Below are positions 5,773 to 14,310 of a DNA stretch of 24,326 nucleotides, piece by piece (position 1 is the stretch's first letter; each line of letters starts with the position of its first letter). The stretch covers positions 1 to 24,326 of the forward strand of contig CBFHGY010000026.1 of assembly GCA_965655465.1 (NCBI GenBank). Reading direction: 5' to 3'. The notes below the pieces were generated by a model. That model saw nothing but the letters and a program-made list of their open reading frames with translations, did not search any database and had not been told where the DNA came from. The DNA comes from VMCP01 sp965655465. GTDB lineage: Bacteria > Bacteroidota > Bacteroidia > NS11-12g > UBA955. Both the position numbers and the translations under genes were made by a program.

Positions 5773-8046
5773 ATGAGAAAATGGAGTATGGTAGTTGGCA
5801 TTGCAGCCTTAGCAGGTGTTGCATGTCAATCAGGAGAAGAGAATGTATCAAAAACTGAGGTTGTAAATGCAACCAGGTTTGAGGGAAATCGCAGGATGGC
5901 TGCTGTATTAGACAGCTTGAGTGTAGTAGCAGATTTTCAAACGAATTATTATTTAAGCGGTAAAAGAGCGGCATTTATGCTGCAAAACAAGCCAGACTTT
6001 AAAAATATTCAAGAGAAAGTACTTTGGCATACGCGTTATGCCTTAGAGTGTTTAAATGCCGGAAATGCGGCTGAGTCAATTTCGGTGTTAGAAGGCTTAT
6101 TGCGAGAAATTCCGGGTACGGTATTAGAGAAAATTCGGATACCCTTGTTAAAACCTGTGTTTGAGGCGATGGCAGTTTCACATCTAAGACAAGGAGAAGA
6201 CGACAATTGTGTGGCAAATCACAATGCCGAAAGTTGTATTTTACCCTTAAAAGGGGCCGCTATTCATACTAAAAAGAACGGTTCTCAACAGGCAATGGCC
6301 TTATACCACATGCTTTTAGATGTGTATCCCAAAGATGTGCAATTGCGCTGGTTAATGAATGTTGCGGCGATGACATTGGGTGAATTCCCACAAGGAGTTC
6401 CTGCAGCGTACCGGATTGATTTTACGTCTGTAGATACCAAAATTTCAAACTTTTTACCCTTTTCGAATGCCGCTACGGATTTGGGATTAGATGTAAAAGG
6501 ATTGTCGGGAGCGGGTATTATTGAAGATTTTAATGGAGATGGATTTATGGATGTGTTTGCCAGTTCCTATGGCATTAAAGATCCCGTGAATTTATTTTTC
6601 TCTGATGGGAAAGGAGGCTTTATAGATGTAACTGATTCCGCACAATTAACAGGAATTACCGGTGGATTGAATGCCAAACAAGCCGATTACAATAACGATG
6701 GCTTTATGGATATTCTAATTTTGCGCGGTGCTTGGTTGGATAAGGGTGGAGAATGGCCCAACAGCTTGCTGCGCAATAATGGAGATGGTACATTCAGTGA
6801 TGTTACATTTGAATCGGGTATGGGTAAGAACTTTTTCCCTACAGAAACTGCTGCTTGGGCAGATGTGAATAACGATGGCTGGGTAGACGTTTTTATCGCT
6901 AACGAAAACAATGCAAATAACGATCACCCTTGCGAATTGTATATCAATAACGGAGATGGTACATTCACCGACAAGGCCAAAGAATGGGGCATGGATGGCA
7001 ATTTTGGATATGCAAAAGCTGCAAATTTTGCCGATTTCAATAACGATGGTTGGATGGACTTGTTTTTGGGTTGTTTAGGTCAAGAAAACTATGTTTTTAT
7101 GAATCGGGGGAAGCAAGAAAACGGCAGTATAAAATTTGAGAACATTGCAGCGAAGGCGGGTTTAACGAAACCGTTGATGTCGTTTCCTGCAATTGTTGCA
7201 GACTTTGACCATAATGGTTTTCCGGATATATTGACTACATCGTTTCCGTTAGATCGCTTGGATTTTGTTGCGGAGGATGTGGGAAAGGAGTTTTTAGGAA
7301 TACCCAATCCAAGTGTAGAGAAAACCAAGTTGTTCTTGAATTACGGGAACGAAATTTTTAAAGATGTAAGTAAGTCATGGGGCATCGACAAAATGATTTA
7401 TGCGATGGGTTTCAATGCGGGAGATTTGAACAACGACGGTTGGATTGATTTTTATGCGGGCACAGGAGCATTTGCTTTTACAACCTTGGTGCCAAATCGG
7501 GTATTTTTAAATCGGCAGGGACTTGGCTTCGATGAGGTTACCGGCAGTTCAGGAATGGCCCATTTGCAGAAAGGTCATGGAATTGGATTTGGTGATATCG
7601 ACAACGATGGAGATCAGGATGTATATGTAACTTTAGGCGGTGCCGTTGAGGGCGATGATGCCCACAATGCGTTATTTGTAAATCCAAATAAGGTTCAAAA
7701 TTGGGTGCGCCTGCAATTAATAGGTTCAGCAAATAAGAATATCATTGGGGCAAGAGTGAAGCTTTCCTTGAAAGGGGGGGCTGGACAATCGGTAGAACGG
7801 TTCTATACGGTAGGAGACGGCGGAACATTTGGATCGAACAGTATGGAACTTGAAATCGGCTTGGGCGATGCTACATCCATTAACCAGGTAGAAGTCCAGT
7901 GGCCAGGTAGGGGCATTTCCAATTACAAGACGACAACAATTAATAAGGCATGGGAATTGCATGAAGAGGCCAATAAAATTAAGCCTAGAATGCTCGTGGC
8001 GAATCCTTTAAAAGGGAAAGCCGGATCAAAGGCATGTTGTAAATAA
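5773..8046 (+). CDS. CRTAC1-type lipoprotein with FG-GAP/VCBS repeats and a UnbV/ASPIC domain
   Basis: A 757-residue lipoprotein: signal MRKWSMVVGIAALAGVAC with the lipidated Cys at 18. Residues about 30-215 are helical and TPR-like (YALECLNAGNAAESISVLEG, QQAMALYHMLLDVYPKDVQL). Seven FG-GAP/VCBS beta-propeller motifs follow, each with a Ca-binding-type D-x-N/D-x-D-G loop, starting near residues 251, 304, 363, 420, 476, 550 and 607 (for example DFNGDGFMDVFA, DVNNDGWVDVFI, DIDNDGDQDVYV). The UnbV/ASPIC domain occupies about 640-720 (NWVRLQLIGSANKNIIGARV, VGDGGTFGSNSMELEIGLGD, VEVQWPGRG). QSGEEN after the lipid Cys resembles acidic surface-export signals, so outer-face display is possible. The family is widespread in marine Bacteroidota but its biochemical role is poorly defined. 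It lies between the phosphatase and the phosphate transporter; a link to phosphate is inferred from context only. Confidence 0.88.
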   Translation: MRKWSMVVGIAALAGVACQSGEENVSKTEVVNATRFEGNRRMAAVLDSLSVVADFQTNYYLSGKRAAFMLQNKPDFKNIQEKVLWHTRYALECLNAGNAAESISVLEGLLREIPGTVLEKIRIPLLKPVFEAMAVSHLRQGEDDNCVANHNAESCILPLKGAAIHTKKNGSQQAMALYHMLLDVYPKDVQLRWLMNVAAMTLGEFPQGVPAAYRIDFTSVDTKISNFLPFSNAATDLGLDVKGLSGAGIIEDFNGDGFMDVFASSYGIKDPVNLFFSDGKGGFIDVTDSAQLTGITGGLNAKQADYNNDGFMDILILRGAWLDKGGEWPNSLLRNNGDGTFSDVTFESGMGKNFFPTETAAWADVNNDGWVDVFIANENNANNDHPCELYINNGDGTFTDKAKEWGMDGNFGYAKAANFADFNNDGWMDLFLGCLGQENYVFMNRGKQENGSIKFENIAAKAGLTKPLMSFPAIVADFDHNGFPDILTTSFPLDRLDFVAEDVGKEFLGIPNPSVEKTKLFLNYGNEIFKDVSKSWGIDKMIYAMGFNAGDLNNDGWIDFYAGTGAFAFTTLVPNRVFLNRQGLGFDEVTGSSGMAHLQKGHGIGFGDIDNDGDQDVYVTLGGAVEGDDAHNALFVNPNKVQNWVRLQLIGSANKNIIGARVKLSLKGGAGQSVERFYTVGDGGTFGSNSMELEIGLGDATSINQVEVQWPGRGISNYKTTTINKAWELHEEANKIKPRMLVANPLKGKAGSKACCK
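6523..7626 (+). repeat. Seven FG-GAP/VCBS repeats in the coding sequence
   Basis: The D-x-N-x-D-G-x-x-D core recurs near nucleotides 6523, 6682, 6859, 7030, 7198, 7420 and 7591. Spacing is uneven at about 56-74 codons, as in a seven-bladed calcium-binding propeller. The fifth copy (DFDHNGFPD) has His in the loop and the others are canonical. Confidence 0.8.
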
Positions 8047-8104
8047 GCAATATTATCATTGTGTTAAATCTCCCAATGTTATGTAATTGTTAAAATAAGG
8101 TTTC

Positions 8105-8112
8105 TAATATTG
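8105..8112 (+). promoter_or_regulatory. Possible -7 box (TAATATTG) for the DUF47-Pit operon
   Basis: One mismatch from TAnnTTTG, 18 nt before the ATG at 8131. The nearest TTG (8087-8089) leaves only a 15-nt spacer, so support is weak. Confidence 0.25.
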
Positions 8113-8130
8113 CAGAGAAATTGAATCATC

Positions 8131-8778
8131 ATGGCCCTGAACAACATTTTTAGCATCTTCTTACCTAAAGATAAGATTTTCTACAATCTTTTTGAGCAAA
8201 CAGGTAAAAACGTAGCCGATATCGGCAAGAAACTTAAGGAATTTGTAAATGAAACAGATCCTGCAAATCGAGCCCGAATTCATACGGAAATGGAAGATTT
8301 GGAGCATCGCAACGATGAGGTAACGCATCAAATTTTTCAAGAATTGGGTAAAAATTTCATCACCCCCTTTGATCGTGAGGATATCCATTATTTGACCACG
8401 GCTATGGATGATGTTGTGGATTATATTTATGCATCGGTAAAGAAAATTCATTTTCATGATGTAGATCCTAACGATGAAGGTATACGCAAATTGGCGGAAG
8501 TTATTTGTGAAGGCGCTAAAGAAGTGAGTCAAGTAATCATGCAATTGAGAGAACTTAAGCGTCCGGAGAAAATCATGGAAGCAATTGTTCGCATTAATAG
8601 TTTAGAAAACCATGCGGATAAGATTTTCGATAGCTGTATCAAGGAATTATTTGATAATGAAAATGATTTTAAAAACCTCATACGCCGCAGAGAGGTGTAT
8701 ACGGTAATGGAAGTTGCAACCGATAAGTTTGAGGATGTAGCGAATGTTATCGAAACGATTATTGTGAAATACGCATAA
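8131..8778 (+). CDS. DUF47/PhoU-like protein, partner of the Pit transporter
   Basis: A 215-residue all-helical cytoplasmic protein of the DUF47 (PhoU-like, TIGR00153) family, full length. Typical segments are the N-terminal KDKIFYNLFEQTGKNVADIG, the E/D-rich metal-binding-type helix EDLEHRNDEVTHQIFQELGK (about 51-70), TPFDREDIHYLTTAMDDVVD at about 77-96, and NSLENHADKIFDSCIKELFD followed by RREVYTVMEVATDKFEDVAN near the C-terminus. The repeated ExxxD-type pairs match the metal clusters known in PhoU folds. DUF47 genes sit next to Pit phosphate transporters in many bacteria and are thought to modulate them. The stop is 10 bp from the pit start, so the two genes are clearly one operon. Confidence 0.9.
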   Translation: MALNNIFSIFLPKDKIFYNLFEQTGKNVADIGKKLKEFVNETDPANRARIHTEMEDLEHRNDEVTHQIFQELGKNFITPFDREDIHYLTTAMDDVVDYIYASVKKIHFHDVDPNDEGIRKLAEVICEGAKEVSQVIMQLRELKRPEKIMEAIVRINSLENHADKIFDSCIKELFDNENDFKNLIRRREVYTVMEVATDKFEDVANVIETIIVKYA

Positions 8779-8788
8779 TATCACGGCA

Positions 8789-10435
8789 ATGACAATGGTT
8801 GTATTAATCATCGTTTTGGCTTTGGTATTTGACTATATCAATGGCTTTCACGATGCAGCAAATTCAATTGCTACGATTGTAAGCACAAAGGTTCTAACGC
8901 CTTTTCAAGCAGTATTATGGGCTGCTATGTTTAATTTTGGTGCTTTTTTTCTTTTCAAGGACCATGCGGTTGCCAATACCATTAGCAAAACAGTTGTCAA
9001 TAACTTCATTTCCTTAGAAGTTATTTTAGCAGGCTTGTTAGCGGCTATTTTCTGGAACCTATTAACCTGGTGGTACGGTATACCTTCATCTTCTTCGCAT
9101 ACCTTAATTGGGGGATTTGCCGGTGCTGCTTTGATGCATGCTTTTGCAGAAAAGGGTATGATGCCCTTATCTGATGTGGTTGCCTCAGATAAAATTATGA
9201 AAACCGTTTACTTCATTGTGCTCGCACCTGTGATGGGTATGATGATTTCGGCCTACATAACCTTAGTCACAATAAAAAAGAATTATTGGGGCAGGCTCTC
9301 TTTCATGATTGTATCCTCCTTAGCGGTCTTTTTCATGTTCAGCTATTTTATGGATCAAAAATTGGAGGAAAATCTTTCAAAATTTTACAGAGTAGACTAT
9401 TATAAAAAGGCATTAAAGAATAATCCTGATGATGCTCATTTAAAGGTAAATTATGAAACGGCTAAAGAACATTTCGAGGCTTCATTGCCTTATCTTGCCG
9501 ATTATAAATCCAAAGGCGGGGATTATGTCGTTTCGCAAATACTAGAGAATGTGGATGTTTCTGATGTGAAAATCAATAAACAACGAGAGGTTGCTGAAAG
9601 ATTTTTATTTTACGAACAATTAAAAAAGGATGCATATTTCGATGCTAGTAAGCAAGCATTGCTGGATGATGCAGAATTAAAACTTGCGGCATCTTTGGTT
9701 TATTTCCAACAATTAGATTCACTTGGTGAAGTACAAACGGCTAAAAATGTTGCGTCTATTTTAGGTCTTGGTGCTGAAAAGGAAGCTAAATTTATCGCAA
9801 AATATAAAATTGATGCAGGTAACTCATTAAAGAAGGATTTGGCAAAAGCAGATAATCGGATGCTTACCAATATCATGATGGTTATGTTTGGAGTATTTGC
9901 TTTGGTTTATTTTTATGTAGAGAAAATCAAAGTGCCTACTGCGGCTAAAATGCAAAACATGTTTAAAAAGCTTCAATTGTTATCCTCTGCTGCGTTTAGT
10001 TTGGGTCACGGTGGTAGCGATGCCCAAAAAGTAATGGGTATTATCGGTGCAGCTATGATTGCCAATGGAGATATCATTGACTTCAAAGAAATTCCCAATT
10101 GGGTGCCATTAGCCTGTTATACCGCTATAGCATTAGGTACATTAAGTGGAGGATGGAAAATTGTAAAAACAATGGGAACTCGCATAACAAAGGTAACGCC
10201 TTTAGAGGGCGTTGGAGCAGAAACTGCAGGGGCAATTACGTTGTTTTTAACCGCTCAGATGGGAATTCCTGTGAGCACAACGCATACCATTACCGGATCG
10301 ATCATTGGTGTTGGAGCAACAAAAAGATTAAGTGCTGTAAGATGGGGGGTAACGCGTAGTTTGATGTTTGCTTGGATAGTGACCATCCCGGTTTCTGCTT
10401 TGATTGCAGGATTGATTTATTTATTGGTGCGTTAG
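8789..10435 (+). CDS. pit: Pit-family inorganic phosphate transporter with a large central soluble insert
   Basis: A 548-residue inner-membrane transporter that moves phosphate, usually as a metal-phosphate complex, using the proton gradient. Two family repeats are visible. The first has NGFHDAANSIATIVSTKVL (18-36) and GIPSSSSHTLIGG (97-109). The second has GHGGSDAQKVMGIIG (406-420) and MGIPVSTTHTITGSIIGVGA (491-510). Hydrophobic helices fill 1-185 and 359-548. Between them residues about 188-358 form a hydrophilic, helix-rich block (YYKKALKNNPDDAHLKVNYE, RFLFYEQLKKDAYFDASKQA, SLVYFQQLDSLGEVQTAKN) with a TPR-like look. This is a large central loop for a Pit protein. The start could be ATG at 8789 or the second ATG two codons later. 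It is followed by a strong terminator, which closes the DUF47-pit operon. Confidence 0.93.
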   Translation: MTMVVLIIVLALVFDYINGFHDAANSIATIVSTKVLTPFQAVLWAAMFNFGAFFLFKDHAVANTISKTVVNNFISLEVILAGLLAAIFWNLLTWWYGIPSSSSHTLIGGFAGAALMHAFAEKGMMPLSDVVASDKIMKTVYFIVLAPVMGMMISAYITLVTIKKNYWGRLSFMIVSSLAVFFMFSYFMDQKLEENLSKFYRVDYYKKALKNNPDDAHLKVNYETAKEHFEASLPYLADYKSKGGDYVVSQILENVDVSDVKINKQREVAERFLFYEQLKKDAYFDASKQALLDDAELKLAASLVYFQQLDSLGEVQTAKNVASILGLGAEKEAKFIAKYKIDAGNSLKKDLAKADNRMLTNIMMVMFGVFALVYFYVEKIKVPTAAKMQNMFKKLQLLSSAAFSLGHGGSDAQKVMGIIGAAMIANGDIIDFKEIPNWVPLACYTAIALGTLSGGWKIVKTMGTRITKVTPLEGVGAETAGAITLFLTAQMGIPVSTTHTITGSIIGVGATKRLSAVRWGVTRSLMFAWIVTIPVSALIAGLIYLLVR

Positions 10436-10458
10436 CATAACATTTTCTTAACATAAAG

Positions 10459-10490
10459 AAAACACTGCAATAATTGCAGTGTTTTTTTTT
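10459..10490 (+). terminator. Strong Rho-independent terminator after pit
   Basis: AAAACACTGCAA (10459-10470), loop TAA, TTGCAGTGTTTT (10474-10485) make a perfect 12-bp stem continuing into a T tract to 10490. It lies 24 bp after the pit stop codon. Confidence 0.9.
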
Positions 10491-10503
10491 ACCCTCAATT
10501 TTG
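10474..10503 (+). promoter_or_regulatory. Candidate promoter of the porin gene, overlapping the terminator
   Basis: TTG (10474-10476), a 19-nt spacer and CAATTTTG (10496-10503) give the right spacing with one mismatch in the -7 box. The -33 element lies in the right arm of the pit terminator. The ATG at 10523 is 19 nt downstream. Confidence 0.4.
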
Positions 10504-10522
10504 CATTCGTAACAATTACGTA

Positions 10523-11803
10523 ATGATAAAGACATATATCAAGAACATAAAAGTAATATTTACTTTATGTATGATGGTTTCTGCATTGGGTTTGAAGGCA
10601 GAAATTGACACCTTAGCACAGCCTACTAAACTGGATTTAGGGTTTCAGCCCAAATTGGGCGATTTTACACAAACCACATTAAAGGAAGTCCAAAAATTGG
10701 CTTGGTTTGAAAAAGTATCATTAGGTGGATATATTCAATTGCGATACAATCGTTTGTTTGAAACCAACCCTGATTTGACCTGTGAGCAATGCGATAAAAG
10801 TATTGGTGGAGGGAATGGTTTTTTTATCCGTAGAAATCGTTTAAGAGTTGCTGGTATGGTACATCCTCGCATGTTTATGTATGTTCAGCTTGATTTTGCG
10901 AGTAGCACGAGTACAACGAATATTCATTACGCTCAAGTAAGGGATGCCTATTTCGATTTGGGGTTGGTGGCCGATAATTCATGGCGCTTGCGTTTTGGTC
11001 AAAGTAAAACGCCTTATGGTTTCATTAATATGCAAAGCAGTCAGAATCGGCTCAATTTAGATCGAGACGATGCGTTAAACAGTGGATCGGCAAATGAACG
11101 CGATTTAGGGGTGTTTTTATATTGGGCACCCGTTTCTAGACGTAAATTGTTGAGCGATGTGGTTCGTTTGGGATTAAAGGGATCTGGTGACTATGGTTGC
11201 TTCGGTTATGGGGTATATAACGGTCAAAATGCGAATAGACCAGAATTGAATAATTCCATGCATCAAGTGGTGCGTTTTTCATGGCCTTTTTACTTAGGAA
11301 ATCAGATTCTAGAAGCAGGCGCACAAGCATATCAAGGAAAATTCACTTTGCCAAGTGTAAGTAGCGGGGTCAAAGCCCTTTCGGATCTAACTTATAACGA
11401 TCAACGCGCCGCTGCCAGCTTTGTACTTTATCCAAAACCCTTTGGTATTCAAGCGGAATACAATATTGGAGAAGGACCGGAATTTAATAAAATTACAGAT
11501 TCCATAGAGCTCACACCTATTAAAGGAGGATATGTGATATTGAATTATCAGTGGAAATATAAAGGACATATTATACATCCATTCTTTAGGTATACATATT
11601 ACGATGGAGGAAAGAAGCACGAGAGAGACGCACGTTCTTACGAAGTGAAGGAAACTGAATTTGGTGTTGAATGGATTCCCTTTAAAAACTTTGAATTGGT
11701 CGCTGCTTACAACATTGCCGATAGGAGATATGAAGACTTCTCCAAACAAGACAACCACCAGGTGGGTCGATTTATGCGCCTTCAAGCCCAACTTAATTTT
11801 TAA
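10523..11803 (+). CDS. OprO/OprP-type phosphate-selective porin
   Basis: A 426-residue outer-membrane porin (Porin_O_P family). Signal peptide: residues 1-26 (MIKTYIKNIKVIFTLCMMVS, ending ALGLKA). The family signature begins after about residue 62: VSLGGYIQLRYNRLFE (65-80), GFFIRRNRLRVAGMVHPRMF (99-118), YVQLDFAS, VRDAYFDLGL, WRLRFGQSKTPYGFINMQSS and NERDLGVFLYWAP. Amphipathic strands continue to the C-terminal FMRLQAQLNF, which ends in Phe as barrels do. An extra CEQC pair (Cys87, Cys90) sits in the first extracellular loop. Homologues in Pseudomonas carry phosphate or polyphosphate; many Bacteroidota members are untested, so selectivity is inferred from its place next to pit. It is separated from pit by a terminator and probably has its own promoter. 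Confidence 0.88.
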   Translation: MIKTYIKNIKVIFTLCMMVSALGLKAEIDTLAQPTKLDLGFQPKLGDFTQTTLKEVQKLAWFEKVSLGGYIQLRYNRLFETNPDLTCEQCDKSIGGGNGFFIRRNRLRVAGMVHPRMFMYVQLDFASSTSTTNIHYAQVRDAYFDLGLVADNSWRLRFGQSKTPYGFINMQSSQNRLNLDRDDALNSGSANERDLGVFLYWAPVSRRKLLSDVVRLGLKGSGDYGCFGYGVYNGQNANRPELNNSMHQVVRFSWPFYLGNQILEAGAQAYQGKFTLPSVSSGVKALSDLTYNDQRAAASFVLYPKPFGIQAEYNIGEGPEFNKITDSIELTPIKGGYVILNYQWKYKGHIIHPFFRYTYYDGGKKHERDARSYEVKETEFGVEWIPFKNFELVAAYNIADRRYEDFSKQDNHQVGRFMRLQAQLNF

Positions 11804-11817
11804 ATCTTGAGGAATTA

Positions 11818-11849
11818 TTTGGAATTAGTCTAAATTGAAATTAGATTTG
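11818..11849 (+). promoter_or_regulatory. Bacteroidota-type promoter of the FecA-like receptor
   Basis: TTTG (11818-11821), a 20-nt spacer and TAGATTTG (11842-11849) match TTTG-N19-20-TAnnTTTG. Transcription from about 11855 would begin downstream of the TTG codon at 11835, so translation must start at the ATG at 11880. Confidence 0.65.
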
Positions 11850-11879
11850 CGCTTACGTAGAATCAATCTAAATAAGCGC

Positions 11880-14072
11880 ATGTTTTCCCCCAAAATACAG
11901 ATAGGCGTCCTTTTCCTTTGCTCGGCAATGAACTTGCTTCCTGCACAAACGAGTAAAGACACCACGATTATTGGAAATGGAAGTGCCGTGGCACCGGTTG
12001 AAATGGAGTCGGTAACCATCTTAGCTCCACGCAAAGATGTGGGTCAAGTAGTTCATTTAAGCGGTTCAGAGGTTTTACTTCGTGAACAGGAGTTGCGCCG
12101 TTTTGATCAGGTAGACGGAAATCAGATCCTTCAAACTTTACCTGGAGTATACACGCAACAAGAAGATGGATGGGGTCTGCGTTTGAACGTAGGTTTGCGT
12201 GGAACGGGAGTATTGCGTTCCAGTCGTGTAACTCTGATGGAAGATGGGGTTCTAACGTCCCCTGCACCGTATGCCTCTCCTGCAGCGTATTACACGCCCG
12301 CAATGTGGAAGTACCAAAATATTGAAATTCTAAAAGGTTCGGCTCAACTTATAACCGGCCCTCAAACTACAGGGGGGGCTATCAATATGGTAACGCCGGT
12401 ATTGGATGAAGTAAACGACTTGAAAGTATCTACGGCTTGGGGGAATTGGGGACAAAACAGACATGCCTTGGTTGGGGAATTTAAAATAGCCTCAAGAACT
12501 TCTATAGGCTTGGCCATTAATCAGAGCGGTGCAAGCGGATTTAAGGAGTATAATGGCAAAGCGGCAGGGGGATATTTACTTCGCGATGGATATTTGAAAA
12601 TAGGCCACCACCTCGATGAAAAAGACATGCATCATCTGGAATTGGTGATAGGGGGAACCCAAGAACGTTCTAACCAAACCTATTTGGGATTAAACCTAAA
12701 TGACGCCTTGAAATTCCCACAGAAACAGTACTTAGGAGCCATGAATGATAGCATGTTCATGGATCGATTGATGGGGCGTTTTTCGTATACTCTGAATCTG
12801 AAAAAGGGATGGTTTAGAACGGATATATATCGACATCAAATCAACAGAAATTGGTACAAATTAGATAAAGTTAATTCTGGAAATGGAGCTGTGGGAATTG
12901 CGAATATTCTTATGGATCCCAGCAAATACGCACAAGAGTTTGCTGCCATCGATGGTCGCGGTGGTGACTCTGCTCTTGCGGATATAAAAGCCAACAATCG
13001 TGAATATTACAGTCAAGGTATTCAATTTAGAGGAACTTTTACCCATAGTTTACAAGCGGTAAAAATCACCCATGAAGCAGGGTTGCGATTGCACAGTGAT
13101 GGGGAAGATCGCTTTCAATGGACAGATAAATTTTCAATGGGCAATGAGTTGAAATTATTGAGTTATGGGGCTAAAGGAGCTGCTGGTAATCGCATAGATT
13201 GGGCTGCTGCTCAAAGTGCCTATTACAGAGCTACAGCAAGCATATCGGGATGGACATTACAAGCAGGATTAAGAGCGGAGCAAATTCGCACCTATCGGGT
13301 AGAGTTTGGCAATGCAAACCCAGATCGAAACGAAGATAAAATGATCGTAACGAGCAATCCTACTAAAGTGCTTTTGCCTGGAATTTCCTTAAACAAGGCT
13401 TTAGGAAATTGGGTTGCCTTCAGTGGTTTACATAAAGGATTTACACCCGCCGGATCCAAAGAAGGTGTATTGCCAGAAAGTAGCACGAATAGCGAATTGG
13501 GTATTAAGCATGCCCGCTTACCCCTGCAATTAACGGCCTTTCACAGTCGGTATGACCGTTTATTAGGATCGGATATGGCAGCTTCAGGTGGAACCGGAAC
13601 GGGTGATATGTTCAATGGAGGTTCGGCATTGGTTCAAGGTATCGAAGCTCGCGCCGGATACCAATTTCATGGAATTGAAATTACGGCAAACGCAACATTT
13701 ACCGACGCGCATTTTACGGATTCCTTCCAAAGTGATTTTGAAGAATGGAACGATGTTCAAATCAACGATGAGTTGCCTTATGTACCAAAAATTCAGGGCG
13801 GTATTGTTGTTGGATATTCCCATAAAAACTATCAAGTATTTTCTCAATCGGTTTACCAATCTGCACGCAGAAGTATCGCAGGATCTGGGGCTCACGATTT
13901 GCCTGCTTCCTGGGTACATAATTTAGGCGCTTCATACCAAATCGCACATTGGATGTTCAAGTTAAGTGCTCAAAACTTACTAAACGGTCAGCATGTAGTC
14001 GCGGCGCGACCTGCGGGTTATCGATTGTACGCCCCTAGAATGATTTTGGCAACGGTGGTATTTACCTTATAA
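11880..14072 (+). CDS. TonB-dependent receptor, FecA (iron-dicitrate)-like
   Basis: A 730-residue outer-membrane transporter. The signal peptide is MFSPKIQIGVLFLCSAMNLL, cut near PAQ. A short lead with the possible TonB box VEMESVTILAP follows. The plug domain (about 40-160) carries the FecA-clade pattern: QILQTLPGVYTQQEDGWGLR, NVGLRGTG, RVTLMEDGVLTSPAPYASPA, IEILKGSAQLITGPQTTGGA and INMVTP. The remaining residues form the 22-strand barrel, ending in the aromatic strand APRMILATVVFTL. It has no carboxypeptidase-like N-terminal extension and no adjacent FecR/sigma pair. A TTG 15 codons upstream is an alternative start, but the promoter at 11818-11849 overlaps it. Ferric citrate or another small chelate is the expected substrate from family resemblance; the neighbouring phosphate genes do not prove a shared role. 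It ends at a large bidirectional terminator. Confidence 0.88.
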   Translation: MFSPKIQIGVLFLCSAMNLLPAQTSKDTTIIGNGSAVAPVEMESVTILAPRKDVGQVVHLSGSEVLLREQELRRFDQVDGNQILQTLPGVYTQQEDGWGLRLNVGLRGTGVLRSSRVTLMEDGVLTSPAPYASPAAYYTPAMWKYQNIEILKGSAQLITGPQTTGGAINMVTPVLDEVNDLKVSTAWGNWGQNRHALVGEFKIASRTSIGLAINQSGASGFKEYNGKAAGGYLLRDGYLKIGHHLDEKDMHHLELVIGGTQERSNQTYLGLNLNDALKFPQKQYLGAMNDSMFMDRLMGRFSYTLNLKKGWFRTDIYRHQINRNWYKLDKVNSGNGAVGIANILMDPSKYAQEFAAIDGRGGDSALADIKANNREYYSQGIQFRGTFTHSLQAVKITHEAGLRLHSDGEDRFQWTDKFSMGNELKLLSYGAKGAAGNRIDWAAAQSAYYRATASISGWTLQAGLRAEQIRTYRVEFGNANPDRNEDKMIVTSNPTKVLLPGISLNKALGNWVAFSGLHKGFTPAGSKEGVLPESSTNSELGIKHARLPLQLTAFHSRYDRLLGSDMAASGGTGTGDMFNGGSALVQGIEARAGYQFHGIEITANATFTDAHFTDSFQSDFEEWNDVQINDELPYVPKIQGGIVVGYSHKNYQVFSQSVYQSARRSIAGSGAHDLPASWVHNLGASYQIAHWMFKLSAQNLLNGQHVVAARPAGYRLYAPRMILATVVFTL

Positions 14073-14121
14073 TCTAGGAAAAAGGATTCAAAAGGAATCG
14101 TTTAGAAATGTGTTGATAATG

Positions 14122-14172
14122 AATCGATAATGTTTTTTATAGGAAGTGGTATTCTAATATTAAATCGATAAT
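14122..14172 (+). repeat. Short direct repeats AATCGATAAT
   Basis: AATCGATAAT occurs at 14122-14131 and 14163-14172, with a partial third copy TTGATAATG just upstream. They lie in the 3' flank of the receptor gene, which holds no gene. The meaning is unknown and may be chance in AT-rich DNA. Confidence 0.25.
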
Positions 14173-14245
14173 TGTACGACGCCACTGATTCAATGGAATG
14201 AAAGCTCCATTTGGAACAACTTTACAGGAAATTTAAACAAGCTGA

Positions 14246-14306
14246 ATATCGCTTAAAATAAAAAAGAGCTGCTCAAATGGCAGCTCTTTTTTATTTTAAG
14301 CGATAT
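14246..14306. terminator. Bidirectional terminator: perfect 27-bp inverted repeat
   Basis: Arms 14246-14272 and 14280-14306 are perfect reverse complements over 27 bp around a 7-nt loop (TCAAATG). The inner GAGCTGC/GCAGCTC core is flanked by A6 and T6 tracts, so each strand shows a GC stem followed by a T run. It separates the convergent receptor (stop 14072) and lipoprotein (stop 14311) genes and ends 4 bp from the latter. Confidence 0.9.
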
Positions 14307-14310
14307 AGAT

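Noticed and set aside
8161..8544. 127-codon reading frame antisense to the DUF47 gene
   Set aside because: No recognisable domain, odd composition rich in I, F, H and M, and it lies wholly inside a well-supported conserved gene.
11387..11791. 134-codon reading frame antisense to the porin gene
   Set aside because: No family features and no promoter or ribosome-binding site; it is a by-product of the porin codons.
11835..11879. TTG start for the FecA-like receptor
   Set aside because: It lies upstream of the promoter -7 box at 11842-11849, and the added residues would give an overlong signal-peptide lead.
13588..13926. 112-codon frame in the +1 register inside the receptor gene
   Set aside because: It overlaps the conserved C-terminal barrel strands and shows no domain of its own.
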